The translations under genes were made by a program, and so were the position numbers. Positions 29,577-37,924 of a stretch of 52,010 nt of DNA are shown here, piece by piece. Origin of the DNA: Deltaproteobacteria bacterium (lineage in GTDB: Bacteria; Desulfobacterota; Dissulfuribacteria; Dissulfuribacterales; UBA5754); the NCBI GenBank assembly GCA_036574075.1, contig JAINCN010000056.1, forward strand, positions 1-52,010. The letters run 5' to 3'. The notes under the pieces were generated by a model. That model did not search any database. It saw only the letters and a program-made list of their open reading frames with translations, and was not told the DNA's origin. Within the stretch, counting starts at the first letter, position 1. Each line of letters begins with the position of its first letter.

Positions 29577-30583
29577 GACGTATCCACAAGGCCCTCTAAA
29601 TCAGGAGGGCTGACGAGGAGGCCGCGCCGGACGAGGGCGTCCGCCATCACCTTGAATTCCTCTTCGCAGGGTATCAGGTTGGAGTAGGAAACCCGCCCAG
29701 GTTGGGTGAGGACACGGGCGATAAGGGACTCGGGGAGGCCGTAGGCATGTGCCCCGATATCTGCCGCCTCCTTTCGGTGTTTCTCGATCCACGAGGCCTC
29801 CCGGAGAAAGGCCCGGATGAGGGAACGGATCTGGCCGCCCCGCTCTCTAATGGCCTCGTCCCTCACCACGAGGACGCTCGAGATGAATCCCGGAAACGCA
29901 TCTGCCATGTGGACCAGGACCCGTCCCCAGCCCTCTGCCTCTGCCTTGGCCGCGTAAGGTTCCCCGACGATGTAGGCGTCGATGGCCCCTGAACCAAGTG
30001 CAGATGGCATGTCAGGAGGCGGAAGCTCGATGAGTGTGACTTCCTCCTTCCTCACTCCGTTTTTTTCGAGGAGGTCCAGGAGGGCCAGGTGCTGATGGCT
30101 GAAACGGATGGGGATCGCCACGCGGCGGCCTACCAGGTCTTTTATCCCTTGCATATCCCCGGAATTCTTCACCACGAGGGCCGATCCGTCCCTGTGTCCG
30201 AGGAGCACGACCCTGACCGGGATCCCCTGGGTACGAAGGGCGATGGCGATGGGGGCGAGGATGAAGGCCATGTCGATTCTCCCCCCCTTGATGCATTCGA
30301 TCATCTCCGGCCAGGAGGAAAACCGTACGGGCATGAATGCAGGGTCACCCGCACGGAGGTGGGCATGGGTGACCGGACAGAGGAGATGGCATGTGATGGG
30401 GAGGTAGCCGACCCTGAGCGTCCGTGCGTCCTCATGGTCTGATCCGTTGCGCTGGATATGGGCCCACGAGATGAAAACGAGCCAGCACACGATTCCGATC
30501 GCTATCCGCCATCGCAAAGACAGGTCATGGAGGGCACGGTAAGGGTTCACATCTTTCGTATCGTCTTTCCTTACAGGGTTCAT
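29558..30583 (-). CDS. ABC importer substrate-binding protein (NMT1/SsuA-like), membrane-anchored
   Basis: A 341-residue protein. A hydrophobic segment at about 26-42 with no lipobox suggests a signal anchor. The mature part begins LRVGYLPITCHLLCPVTHAHL, in the same position as the GYLP block of nitrate/sulfonate/thiamine-precursor binding proteins; the Cys-x3-Cys there is uncommon. WPEMIECIKGGRIDMAFI and GAIDAYIVGEPYAAKAEAEG are group blocks. No visible residue pattern fixes the ligand. No Shine-Dalgarno is evident before ATG 30583. Confidence 0.85.
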   Translation of the reverse strand: MNPVRKDDTKDVNPYRALHDLSLRWRIAIGIVCWLVFISWAHIQRNGSDHEDARTLRVGYLPITCHLLCPVTHAHLRAGDPAFMPVRFSSWPEMIECIKGGRIDMAFILAPIAIALRTQGIPVRVVLLGHRDGSALVVKNSGDMQGIKDLVGRRVAIPIRFSHQHLALLDLLEKNGVRKEEVTLIELPPPDMPSALGSGAIDAYIVGEPYAAKAEAEGWGRVLVHMADAFPGFISSVLVVRDEAIRERGGQIRSLIRAFLREASWIEKHRKEAADIGAHAYGLPESLIARVLTQPGRVSYSNLIPCEEEFKVMADALVRRGLLVSPPDLEGLVDTSWRTDP

Positions 30584-30702
30584 GAATGGAGGCCCGGAAG
30601 AGCTTGCCTGTCCATGGGCAAAAGTTTAGATTTGACGGCTAATGTTGCTGAAAACGTCCGATCTGCGGCGTAATGCTGCATCCTCTGTCCATATGGCATA
30701 CC

Positions 30703-30728
30703 CTGTAGGGGCGGATCGTGATTCGTCC
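30703..30728. repeat. Isolated central module of family B repeat
   Basis: CTGTAGGGGCGGATCGTGATTCGTCC is a slightly diverged inverse of the B1 centre at 37-62. The palindrome here has decayed at two positions. The 263-bp gap between the divergent binding-protein gene and hom also holds a candidate promoter; nothing else is apparent. Confidence 0.6.
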
Positions 30729-30752
30729 TTCTAATTCTCAAAAATTTTTGTC

Positions 30753-30782
30753 TTGCATCTCAGGCTTTTTGATCGGCATATT
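30753..30782 (+). promoter_or_regulatory. Candidate promoter for hom-apgM-thioesterase
   Basis: TTGCAT (30753-30758) and CATATT (30777-30782) are separated by 18 bp in a locally AT-rich stretch, about 65 bp before the hom start. Each matches the sigma-70 consensus at four positions. This is a prediction only. Confidence 0.3.
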
Positions 30783-30846
30783 TGAAAGGTTTTTTAAGAC
30801 GATCACGGCTGACGTAGATTGAGGCAGATGTCGGTGAGGTGGATTG

Positions 30847-32181
30847 ATGGAGACACAAAGACGATCAGTGAAGATTGGGCTTCTGGGTTTCGGGACCGTT
30901 GGGAGTGGGACGGCGAGGCTCCTTATCGAGGAGTCTGATTCCATTGCCGCCCGCACGGGCATTTCCCTTCATCTTGCGCGGATTTGCGACCGGGATATCA
31001 CGACCCATCGCGGATTTTCGGTCCCTTCCGGGGTACTCACCACGGACGTTCGCGACATCCTCGATGACCCTGATATCGAAATCTTTGTTGAACTTATCGG
31101 GGGGATCGAGCCAGCCAGGGGGTTCATCCTTTCTGCCATCGAACGGGGGAAGCACGTCGTCACTGCGAACAAGGCGCTACTTGCCACCCACGGCCGGGAG
31201 ATCTTCGATGCCGCGGCAGAGAAAGGGGTCATGGTCGGGTTCGAGGCGAGCGTCGGGGGGGGAATTCCGGTCATCAAGGCCGTGAGGGAGGGGCTCGTGG
31301 CAAACCGCATCCATACCTTGGTCGGCATCATGAACGGTACATCTAATTACATACTTACGCGCATGTCCGACGAGGGTCTCTCCTTTGCTGAGGCCCTCCT
31401 GAAGGCCCAGGCCCTCGGCTATGCCGAGGCGGACCCCACTTATGACGTCGCTGGCATCGACACCGCCCACAAACTCGCCATCCTTTCCTCTCTTGCCTTT
31501 GGGATCCCTGTGGGTCTTGAAGACATACTGGTGGAAGGGATCACTAAGATATCACCGGTGGATATCGAATTCGCCCGGGAGTTCGGATACGCCATCAAGC
31601 TCCTTGCCATGGCCCGGAACGGGGATGCAGGGACGGAACTCCGTGTGCATCCAGCAATGGTTCGGCAGGACCATCTCCTTGCCCAGGTGAAGGGGGCATA
31701 CAACGCCTTTTATCTTGTCGGAGATGCGGTGGGAAAGGTCCTCCTTACCGGGCTCGGAGCCGGACAGATGCCGACGGGAAGCGCGGTTGTGGCGGATCTC
31801 GTGGATATCGCCCGGGTCTTGGCGCACGGTTCCGTCTTCCCTGCCCCTGGAGGCCTTTCGTCCGGTGCGGGTGGGAGATTGCGTCCCATCCCTGTGGAGG
31901 ATCTCCGTGGAAGGTATTACATGCGTTTTTCGGCCATTGACCAGCCGGGGGTGCTCGCCGGGATTGCGGGCGTTCTCGGAAGGCAGGGCATCAGCATTGC
32001 CTCGGTGGTCCAGAAGGGACGGGGGCAGGGAGAATCGGTCCCAATCGTCATGCTGACCCACGAGGCGCGGGAAGGGGCCGTCATCGCGGCCCTCGAAATG
32101 ATCAACGCCATGGAAGTGGTTACGGACGAAACGATCCTCATACGCATCGTCGAGCTCGGCGGTCTGGAAGGGGATTCCTGA
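30847..32181 (+). CDS. hom: Homoserine dehydrogenase (with C-terminal ACT domain)
   Basis: A 444-residue NAD(P)-dependent enzyme reducing aspartate semialdehyde to homoserine. The Rossmann motif is GLLGFGTVGSGTARLL. VVTANKALLATHG, GGGIPVIKAVREGL, GIMNGTSNYILTRM and GYAEADPTYDVAGIDTAHKLAIL carry substrate and catalytic residues (the GTSNYILT motif and the GYAEADP/DTAHKLAIL Asp and Lys). The last about 80 residues form an ACT domain (YYMRFSAIDQPGVLAGIAGVLG), usual for threonine feedback. ATG 30847 is chosen over the overlapping TTG 30844. It is followed after 23 bp by apgM. Confidence 0.96.
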   Translation: METQRRSVKIGLLGFGTVGSGTARLLIEESDSIAARTGISLHLARICDRDITTHRGFSVPSGVLTTDVRDILDDPDIEIFVELIGGIEPARGFILSAIERGKHVVTANKALLATHGREIFDAAAEKGVMVGFEASVGGGIPVIKAVREGLVANRIHTLVGIMNGTSNYILTRMSDEGLSFAEALLKAQALGYAEADPTYDVAGIDTAHKLAILSSLAFGIPVGLEDILVEGITKISPVDIEFAREFGYAIKLLAMARNGDAGTELRVHPAMVRQDHLLAQVKGAYNAFYLVGDAVGKVLLTGLGAGQMPTGSAVVADLVDIARVLAHGSVFPAPGGLSSGAGGRLRPIPVEDLRGRYYMRFSAIDQPGVLAGIAGVLGRQGISIASVVQKGRGQGESVPIVMLTHEAREGAVIAALEMINAMEVVTDETILIRIVELGGLEGDS

Positions 32182-32204
32182 AACAAAAACAGCGGGATCT
32201 ACAG

Positions 32205-33524
32205 ATGACAGACATGATAGATGAAAAGGCATCCGGCGTGTCGCCAGTGGTGAATGAATCGCCTGTGGAGGCCCCAAGGCGGACCAAATACGTGGTTCTC
32301 ATCGGTGACGGGATGGCGGATTATCCCGTGGATTCCCTCGGGGGGGCGACCCCCCTTGAGGCCGCACGTACATCGGCCATGGACCGGCTTGCCCGCCTTG
32401 GTGAGGTCGGTACGGTCCTCACCATCCCGAACAGCCTTCCTCCGGGAAGCGATGTTGCCAACCTCTCCCTCATGGGCTACGACCCTATGGAATATTACAC
32501 GGGCCGGGGTCCCATCGAGGCCGCTGCCATGGGTGTCAAGATGAACCCGGAGGACGTGGCCTTCCGGTGCAATCTCGTGACCCTCGATTTTCGGGAGGGC
32601 CGTGTCTTCATGGTGGACTACAGCGCAGGGCACATCTCCACCGAGGAGGCTGGACTCCTCCTTAAGGAGCTTCAGCCCCTTATCCCGGCAAGATCCTTTA
32701 GCCTACACCCCGGGGTGAGTTACCGCCATCTCCTCATATGGAAGGGCGGCCCCGAGGGGATTTCCACGTTCCCTCCCCACGATTACACCGGGCAGAACGT
32801 GACCGAGGCCTGGAATTTTTACGAGGAGGAGCCCCTTCTCTACGACATCCTGACCAAGGCCGTGAAGTTTCTCTACCGTCATCCGGTGAACGTGGCCCGG
32901 CGGGCCAAGGGACTCAATCCGGCCAATTCCCTTTGGCCCTGGGGACAGGGCAGGCGCCCTCAGCTTCCACGCTTTAAGGAACGCTACGGACTTGCCGGCG
33001 CGGTCATCTGCGCGGTGGACCTCATCAAGGGGCTCGGGGTGCTCGCCGGTTTTGAACACATCCCTGTTGCCGGCGCCACGGGATATCTGGACACGAATTA
33101 CCAGGGAAAGGCGGATGCCGTACTGAAGGCCATAGAGGAGCGGGATATCGTCTTCGTACACGTTGAGGCCCCAGACGAGGCCGGACACATGGGAAGCGCA
33201 GAGGAGAAGGTCAGGGCCATCGAGCGGTTCGACAAAGAGGTGGTCGCCCGGGTGGTAAACGGACTCGCCGATAGCGGCCATCCCTTTCGAGTTCTCGTGG
33301 TGACGGACCACTTCACGCCCGTCGCCCTGAGGACCCATGCGCGCGGCGCAGTCCCCTTCGTGATCTACGATTCCCTGGGGGCTGGCAACAACCCCGATGC
33401 CGCCTACTCGGAACGTGCTGCCAAGGCGGGTATCCTGCACATGAAAAATGGACCAGAACTCATGAGGTATTTCCTCGATCTCCCCCCTGCTGATCAGGAA
33501 GAAGAACCTGATACCGAGGAATGA
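32205..33524 (+). CDS. apgM: ApgM-like phosphoglycerate mutase / possible homoserine kinase
   Basis: A 439-residue alkaline-phosphatase-superfamily protein of the archaeal-type cofactor-independent phosphoglycerate mutase group. Metal and nucleophile motifs include IGDGMADYPV, PPGSDVANLSLMGYDP, HVEAPDEAGHMG and VVTDHFTPV. The first 27 residues are a non-conserved leader. It lies just after hom; in several groups lacking thrB, ApgM paralogues next to hom have been proposed to phosphorylate homoserine, so this copy may serve threonine synthesis rather than glycolysis. Sequence alone does not decide. Its stop overlaps the thioesterase start. Confidence 0.85.
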   Translation: MTDMIDEKASGVSPVVNESPVEAPRRTKYVVLIGDGMADYPVDSLGGATPLEAARTSAMDRLARLGEVGTVLTIPNSLPPGSDVANLSLMGYDPMEYYTGRGPIEAAAMGVKMNPEDVAFRCNLVTLDFREGRVFMVDYSAGHISTEEAGLLLKELQPLIPARSFSLHPGVSYRHLLIWKGGPEGISTFPPHDYTGQNVTEAWNFYEEEPLLYDILTKAVKFLYRHPVNVARRAKGLNPANSLWPWGQGRRPQLPRFKERYGLAGAVICAVDLIKGLGVLAGFEHIPVAGATGYLDTNYQGKADAVLKAIEERDIVFVHVEAPDEAGHMGSAEEKVRAIERFDKEVVARVVNGLADSGHPFRVLVVTDHFTPVALRTHARGAVPFVIYDSLGAGNNPDAAYSERAAKAGILHMKNGPELMRYFLDLPPADQEEEPDTEE

Positions 33525-33988
33525 TGACCGGCGTATCATCCCTGAATCTTCGCCTCCGGGATCCTGTCCATTGCCTTCCGTACCGGGTCCTGTACGCGGA
33601 CACGGATACGGGCGGCGTGGTCTATTACGGGTCCTACTTGCGGATGTTCGAGATGGGACGGACCGAATATCTCCGGGATGTCCTCGGGGTCTCCTACAAT
33701 GCACTCCAGCGGGACGGGATAATCTTCCCGGTACATGAGGCTTATTGCAGGTACACGTCCCCTGCTCGATACGACGATCTCCTCGCCATCCACACCTCGC
33801 TCGATGGTTTTACCAAGGCATCCCTGCGGTTCCACTACGAGATCACACTTGGGGAGGAAAAACGTACCATCGCCAGGGGGTTCACTGTTCACGCCTCGGT
33901 TGACCGGTCAGGACGTCTCGCACGCATGCCGGAAACGCTCATCGTCTCGTTCCAGAAGGTCTTTCCCGACCTTTCACCGGCACACTGA
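33521..33988 (+). CDS. YbgC/FadM-type acyl-CoA thioesterase
   Basis: A 155-residue hotdog-fold protein. The active-site block YADTDTGGVVYYGSYLRMFEMGRTEYL contains the catalytic Asp of the 4-hydroxybenzoyl-CoA thioesterase group, and FPVHEAYCRYTSPARYDDLL is the next family block. The natural acyl-CoA substrate is unknown. The ATG overlaps the apgM stop by 4 bp, giving a coupled three-gene unit hom-apgM-thioesterase. Confidence 0.9.
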   Translation: MMTGVSSLNLRLRDPVHCLPYRVLYADTDTGGVVYYGSYLRMFEMGRTEYLRDVLGVSYNALQRDGIIFPVHEAYCRYTSPARYDDLLAIHTSLDGFTKASLRFHYEITLGEEKRTIARGFTVHASVDRSGRLARMPETLIVSFQKVFPDLSPAH

Positions 33989-34037
33989 GGACGGGGGGAG
34001 CAGCCAGACACCCTGGATCGGTGAGATCCATCCCTGT

Positions 34038-35174
34038 ATGAAGATCTTGTATGTTTCTGCCGCACATGTCCCTTCCGGGACCGCGAACAGCATCAACATC
34101 GTGAGATCCTGTTCCGCCATGGCAAAGCTCGGCCATGAGGTCGTTCTTCTACATCCCGCCAGTCATGGGCCGGGGTCGGAAAAAGGAGACCCGGATCCGT
34201 TTTCCTTTTATGGAGTGCCTGCCTCTTTCCGGATCAAGAGGCTTCCATGCCCTGGCCTCATCGGCGGGCGGACACTTTATTGCGCATCAGTCGCATTATA
34301 TGGCCTTGCCATGCGTCCGGATCTGGTCTTCGGACGATACCTGAGGGCGACCTATTATCTTTGCCGATTGGGTTTCCCAGCGGTCTGCGAACTCCACAGC
34401 GGCGTACGATTCAAGGGGCAGAAATCATATTTTTTGGAAAGGCTCGCCGCATCTGCAAACCTTTTGGCCTTCATTACCATCTCGAGGATGATGGGTGATT
34501 ATTTCGAACAACTGGATCCCATCAAGAGGAACAGGAAACCTGTTTTGGTCGCTGGGTGCGGCGGGGAGCCCCTGTCCGGGGAGCCGGCGCCATCCAAGAT
34601 CCAAAAGGTCACAACAGGACTCGATATCGGCTATTCCGGCAAGCTGGATGTTACAAAGGGGCTTGGCCTCATCGGCGCTATTGCATCCAGATTGCCCCAC
34701 CACGATTTCCATATCTTTGGAGGGAGTCCGGAGGAGGTAGCTGAGTGGCGGACGCGAACGTCCCTTCGGAATGTCCATTTTTACGGGTTCATCCCGCCGG
34801 GGGATCTCCCAGGTTACTTGGGCTCGATGGATCTCTGTCTGCTTCCCTGTCAGAGGAATCCCGTAAATCCCAGCGGGCAGATATTTGGATCCCCCCTGAA
34901 GATGTTCGATTACATGGCCCTGAAGAAGGCCGTCCTTGCCTCCGATTTTCCTGAAATCCGGGAAATCCTGGACGAGACGTGCAGCGTCCTGCTTGACCCG
35001 GGGGATCCTGCGGCATGGGCACGGACCATAGATGGTTTGACGAAAAACGATATCCGCCGGCTCGGAGAGGCCGCCCATGCCCGTTTCATTTCACATTACA
35101 CCCGTGAGACGCGATACCGAAGGTTGCTTGCCGAAATCGACGCGATCCGGTCTTGTCGGAGGCCGGGTTCTTGA
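34038..35174 (+). CDS. Family 4 glycosyltransferase
   Basis: A 378-residue GT-B glycosyltransferase. The N-terminal acceptor domain begins MKILYVSAAHVPSGTANSI. The C-terminal sugar-nucleotide domain includes IGYSGKLDVTKGLGLI, VHFYGFIPPGDLPGYLGSMD and SPLKMFDYMALKKAVLASDFPEIREIL, matching the GT4 pattern with the usual second Glu of the EX7E motif replaced or shifted. Donor and acceptor are unknown; envelope polysaccharide is likely given gmhA 0.7 kb away. ATG 34038 starts the conserved fold and lacks a strong ribosome site. Base composition is slightly lower in GC than in its neighbours. Confidence 0.85.
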   Translation: MKILYVSAAHVPSGTANSINIVRSCSAMAKLGHEVVLLHPASHGPGSEKGDPDPFSFYGVPASFRIKRLPCPGLIGGRTLYCASVALYGLAMRPDLVFGRYLRATYYLCRLGFPAVCELHSGVRFKGQKSYFLERLAASANLLAFITISRMMGDYFEQLDPIKRNRKPVLVAGCGGEPLSGEPAPSKIQKVTTGLDIGYSGKLDVTKGLGLIGAIASRLPHHDFHIFGGSPEEVAEWRTRTSLRNVHFYGFIPPGDLPGYLGSMDLCLLPCQRNPVNPSGQIFGSPLKMFDYMALKKAVLASDFPEIREILDETCSVLLDPGDPAAWARTIDGLTKNDIRRLGEAAHARFISHYTRETRYRRLLAEIDAIRSCRRPGS

Positions 35175-35276
35175 GCCTGCCTGATCTACGGGCCGAAAAA
35201 CGCAACATCCCTTGATCTTCTCCCCATACTCGGGAATCATGCAATAAGATAGCACGGCATCAGACACGGAGGACGC

Positions 35277-35894
35277 ATGACCCTGATAACCGGATTCATG
35301 GGCTCACCTCGAAAAGGCGGAAACACGGATATCCTGCTCGATGCCCTCCTTGTCGAGGCTGCGGCTCATGGAGCGGTAACGGAAAAGATTGCCATTGCGG
35401 GCCGCGACATCACGCCCTGCATCGAGTGCGGGGGGTGTGACGAGACCGGCATCTGCGTCCTTAGCGACGGCATGACGCCTCTTTATGAAAAGATCGAGGC
35501 CTCTGACGTGGTGGTCCTTGCATCCCCCATCTTTTTTTACAACATCACTGCTTCCACCCAGGCCCTGGTCGAAAGGAGTCAGGCCTGCTGGACCGGCAAG
35601 TACCGTCTCAAACGTGGCCCCTTGGGCGGGAAGATGCGAAAGGGGGTCTTCCTTTCCCTCGGCGCCACCCATGGAAAGCTCCTCTTCGATGGGGTACTTC
35701 GAGTGGTCCGGTACTTTTTCGACGCCATCGACGCCACGTTCGAGTGTGCGCTACTCTACCGGGGGGTCGAGAAACGCGGGGCCATCCTGGGGCATCCGAC
35801 TGCCATCAAGGAGGCACGGACCCTCGGGGCCTTTCTTGCCGAGGGAAAAGACCTAAAAGACCTTTCTGGTATGGAAGGTCTTGTTCGGCCATAA
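35277..35894 (+). CDS. Iron-sulfur flavoprotein-like NAD(P)H:FMN reductase
   Basis: A 205-residue flavodoxin-fold protein. The FMN phosphate loop is MGSPRKGGNTDILLDALL. CIECGGCDETGIC gives a compact cysteine motif as in iron-sulfur flavoproteins (ISF), which could bind a [4Fe-4S] cluster. VVLASPIFFYNITASTQALVERSQ contributes to the flavin site. Role in electron transfer to unknown acceptors, typical of anaerobes. ATG 35277 has a GGAGG site. The gmhA gene follows closely. Confidence 0.87.
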   Translation: MTLITGFMGSPRKGGNTDILLDALLVEAAAHGAVTEKIAIAGRDITPCIECGGCDETGICVLSDGMTPLYEKIEASDVVVLASPIFFYNITASTQALVERSQACWTGKYRLKRGPLGGKMRKGVFLSLGATHGKLLFDGVLRVVRYFFDAIDATFECALLYRGVEKRGAILGHPTAIKEARTLGAFLAEGKDLKDLSGMEGLVRP

Positions 35895-35907
35895 GAGGCG
35901 CGTGCCC

Positions 35908-36492
35908 GTGCAGGAAGACCCCTTCTCACTTCTTATCGAATCCTCCCTGCGTGCCCTGGTTGATGTCCTCGAAGGGGGCGTTCACGAGCACTCCGGCCGT
36001 CTTATTGAGGCCGCACGGATCGTCACCACTTCGCTTGAGACGGGTGGCAAGCTCCTCATCTGCGGAAACGGGGGAAGTGCAGCCGACGCCCAGCACATCG
36101 CGGCGGAATTCGTGAATCGTTTTCGTCTTGAGCGCCGTGCACTTCCTGCCGTTGCCCTTACCACGGATTCATCGGTGCTCACCTCCATTGCGAACGACTA
36201 CAGCTTTGACGAGGTCTTCGCCAAGCAGGTCGCGGCCCTTGCAGGGCCAAAGGACGCGCTTCTCGCCATCAGCACGAGTGGCGCGTCTGCGAACATTCGC
36301 CGGGCGCTTGAAACATCCAGGCACATCGGCGCACGGAGCATCCTCTTTTCCGGTGGCACAGGGGGGGAGGCGGCGCGGCACGCGGACCTCGTCCTCTGTG
36401 TCCCTTCGTCAGATACCCCGCGCATCCAGGAGGTGCATATCTTCTGGGGACACGTCCTTTGCGACCTCGTGGAAAGGTCCCTGTTTGCCTGA
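35908..36492 (+). CDS. gmhA: Phosphoheptose isomerase GmhA
   Basis: A 194-residue SIS-fold isomerase converting sedoheptulose-7-phosphate to heptose-7-phosphate for LPS inner core. The blocks LLICGNGGSAADAQHIAAEFVNRF, LTTDSSVLTSIANDY and AISTSGASANIRRAL are diagnostic. GTG 35908 has AAGAGG 9 bp upstream and gives standard length; a GTG at 35902 and a TTG at 35881 are upstream alternatives. It implies a heptose-containing LPS. Other heptose genes (gmhB, hldE) are not here. Confidence 0.92.
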   Translation: MQEDPFSLLIESSLRALVDVLEGGVHEHSGRLIEAARIVTTSLETGGKLLICGNGGSAADAQHIAAEFVNRFRLERRALPAVALTTDSSVLTSIANDYSFDEVFAKQVAALAGPKDALLAISTSGASANIRRALETSRHIGARSILFSGGTGGEAARHADLVLCVPSSDTPRIQEVHIFWGHVLCDLVERSLFA

Positions 36493-36550
36493 TCGGGGAT
36501 CCGCCTCTTTATTCTTGCGTGTCATGCCTGTGTGGCGGTAAAGTATAAAC

Positions 36551-36723
36551 CTTAATCCGTGGGCCGACGGCCGGGGTATTTGTTCCGTGCGGCAAATAGC
36601 CTCCTGTCCATGGGGGCGGATTTGCCGTTCGAGCCCGTCCATGGGCGCCTCCATCCACAAATACCCCAGCCGTCGGCTTATTCTGTGAAATCGAAAGGTT
36701 GAGTGCATATCTCACGGATTCAG
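36551..36723. mobile_element. Family A element, copy 4 (173 bp)
   Basis: Short arm left, long arm right. The left end is CTTAATCCGTGGG (one change from the consensus), the right end CTCACGGATTCAG. The arm core is CCGACGGCCGGGG, paired with CCCCAGCCGTCGG; one T-A pair of copy 1 has become G-C in both arms, and one mismatch exists. Flanks GTATAAAC (left) and ATATAAAT (right) agree at 6 of 8 aligned positions, a likely eroded target duplication. It occupies most of the 271-bp gap between gmhA and fmdB. Confidence 0.85.
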
Positions 36724-36763
36724 ATATAAATTCTTTTACATATGCGGCGTTAAAGGAGGAGAC

Positions 36764-36991
36764 ATGCCCATCTACGAATTCGTATGCGCCAGTTGTGGCG
36801 AGTCGTTTGAAAAACTCGTTTTCGGTTCGGATCCGGCCGTGATTTGCCCCAAGTGCGGATCGCATGAGACGGAAAAGAAAATGTCTGCCTGTGCTTTCAA
36901 GTCAGGCTACAGGTTTGTAGGCACCGGCAAGAAGGCGGGTTCTGCCTGCGGCGGATGTACGAGTTCGAGTTGCTCCTCTTGCGGAGGTTGA
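36764..36991 (+). CDS. FmdB-family zinc-ribbon protein (1)
   Basis: A 75-residue small protein. MPIYEFVCASCGESFEKLV and VICPKCGSHETEKK give the CxxC...CxxC zinc ribbon of the FmdB/putative regulatory protein family. The tail is Ser/Gly/Cys-rich (SACGGCTSSSCSSCGG) and could bind more metal. The ATG has a strong AAAGGAGG site. It begins 40 bp after family A copy 4 and is 9 bp upstream of hemC, so it is probably cotranscribed with the heme genes. Confidence 0.88.
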   Translation: MPIYEFVCASCGESFEKLVFGSDPAVICPKCGSHETEKKMSACAFKSGYRFVGTGKKAGSACGGCTSSSCSSCGG

Positions 36992-37000
36992 GAGGGGAAG

Positions 37001-37924
37001 GTGCCCATTCTCCGCCTTGCCACGCGAAAGAGCGTCCTCGCCGTCACCCAGAGCACGTGGGTTAAGGATCGACTCGAGGCCCTGAATCCGGGGCTTGACG
37101 TGGAACTCGTCCGGATCACCACTAAGGGTGACCGGATACTTGACGTACCATTGGCCAGGATCGGAGGCAAGGGGCTCTTCGTGAAGGATATCGAGGAGGC
37201 CTTGCTTGCAGGAGAGGCGGACTTTGCTGTCCATAGCCTCAAAGACGTCCCGGCTGAGGTCCCGGAAGGACTTGAGGTCTCGGTTTTTCCCGAGAGGGAA
37301 GATGCCAGGGACGCATTCATTTCGAGAAACGGGGTGGCGCTTGCCGCGCTCCCATCGGGGTCGCGTGTGGGGACGAGCAGCCTGAGACGAATGGTCCAGC
37401 TTCGGTCTCGTCGACCGGATCTGGATATTATATCGCTTAGGGGGAACCTGGATACGCGCCTCAGGAAGCTGGATGCAGGTGAGTTCGACGCCATACTTTT
37501 AGCAGCAGCAGGCCTCAATCGCCTGGGGCTTGCCGGCCGCGTGACCGAATTTCTCGACCCGGAGGTAATGCTCCCGGCCGTGGGGCAGGGGGCACTGGCC
37601 CTTGAGTTTCGTACGGACGACACTGTTACCCGCAGGATCCTCGCACCCCTCCACCATCAGGAGACCGCCGTCTGCGTCACCTCAGAGAGGGCCTTTCTCT
37701 CCCGCCTTGAAGGGGGGTGTCAGGTGCCTATCGGTGCCCATGCGGTCATAGACAGGGATACCCTCAGGCTTTCTGGCCTTGTGGCGAACGAGGACGGAAC
37801 CCGGGTCATACGAAGGGAGAAGATAGGCCCGGTCTCCAGTCCCGAGACCCTGGGGACCGCTCTTGCAGATGAGATCCTTGCGGAAGGTGGGGCCGAGATC
37901 CTCAGGAGTCTCCATGAGACATAA
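37001..37924 (+). CDS. hemC: Porphobilinogen deaminase (hydroxymethylbilane synthase)
   Basis: A 307-residue enzyme assembling four porphobilinogens. Family motifs are LRLATRKSVLAVTQS, GGKGLFVKDIEEALL, DFAVHSLKDVPAEVP, RVGTSSLRRMVQL and LEGGCQVPIGAHA with the Cys that carries the dipyrromethane cofactor. It starts with GTG at 37001 after a purine-rich run (GAGAGGGGAAG). It overlaps cobA/hemD by 11 bp. Its product is the substrate of the HemD half of the next protein. Confidence 0.96.
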   Translation: MPILRLATRKSVLAVTQSTWVKDRLEALNPGLDVELVRITTKGDRILDVPLARIGGKGLFVKDIEEALLAGEADFAVHSLKDVPAEVPEGLEVSVFPEREDARDAFISRNGVALAALPSGSRVGTSSLRRMVQLRSRRPDLDIISLRGNLDTRLRKLDAGEFDAILLAAAGLNRLGLAGRVTEFLDPEVMLPAVGQGALALEFRTDDTVTRRILAPLHHQETAVCVTSERAFLSRLEGGCQVPIGAHAVIDRDTLRLSGLVANEDGTRVIRREKIGPVSSPETLGTALADEILAEGGAEILRSLHET

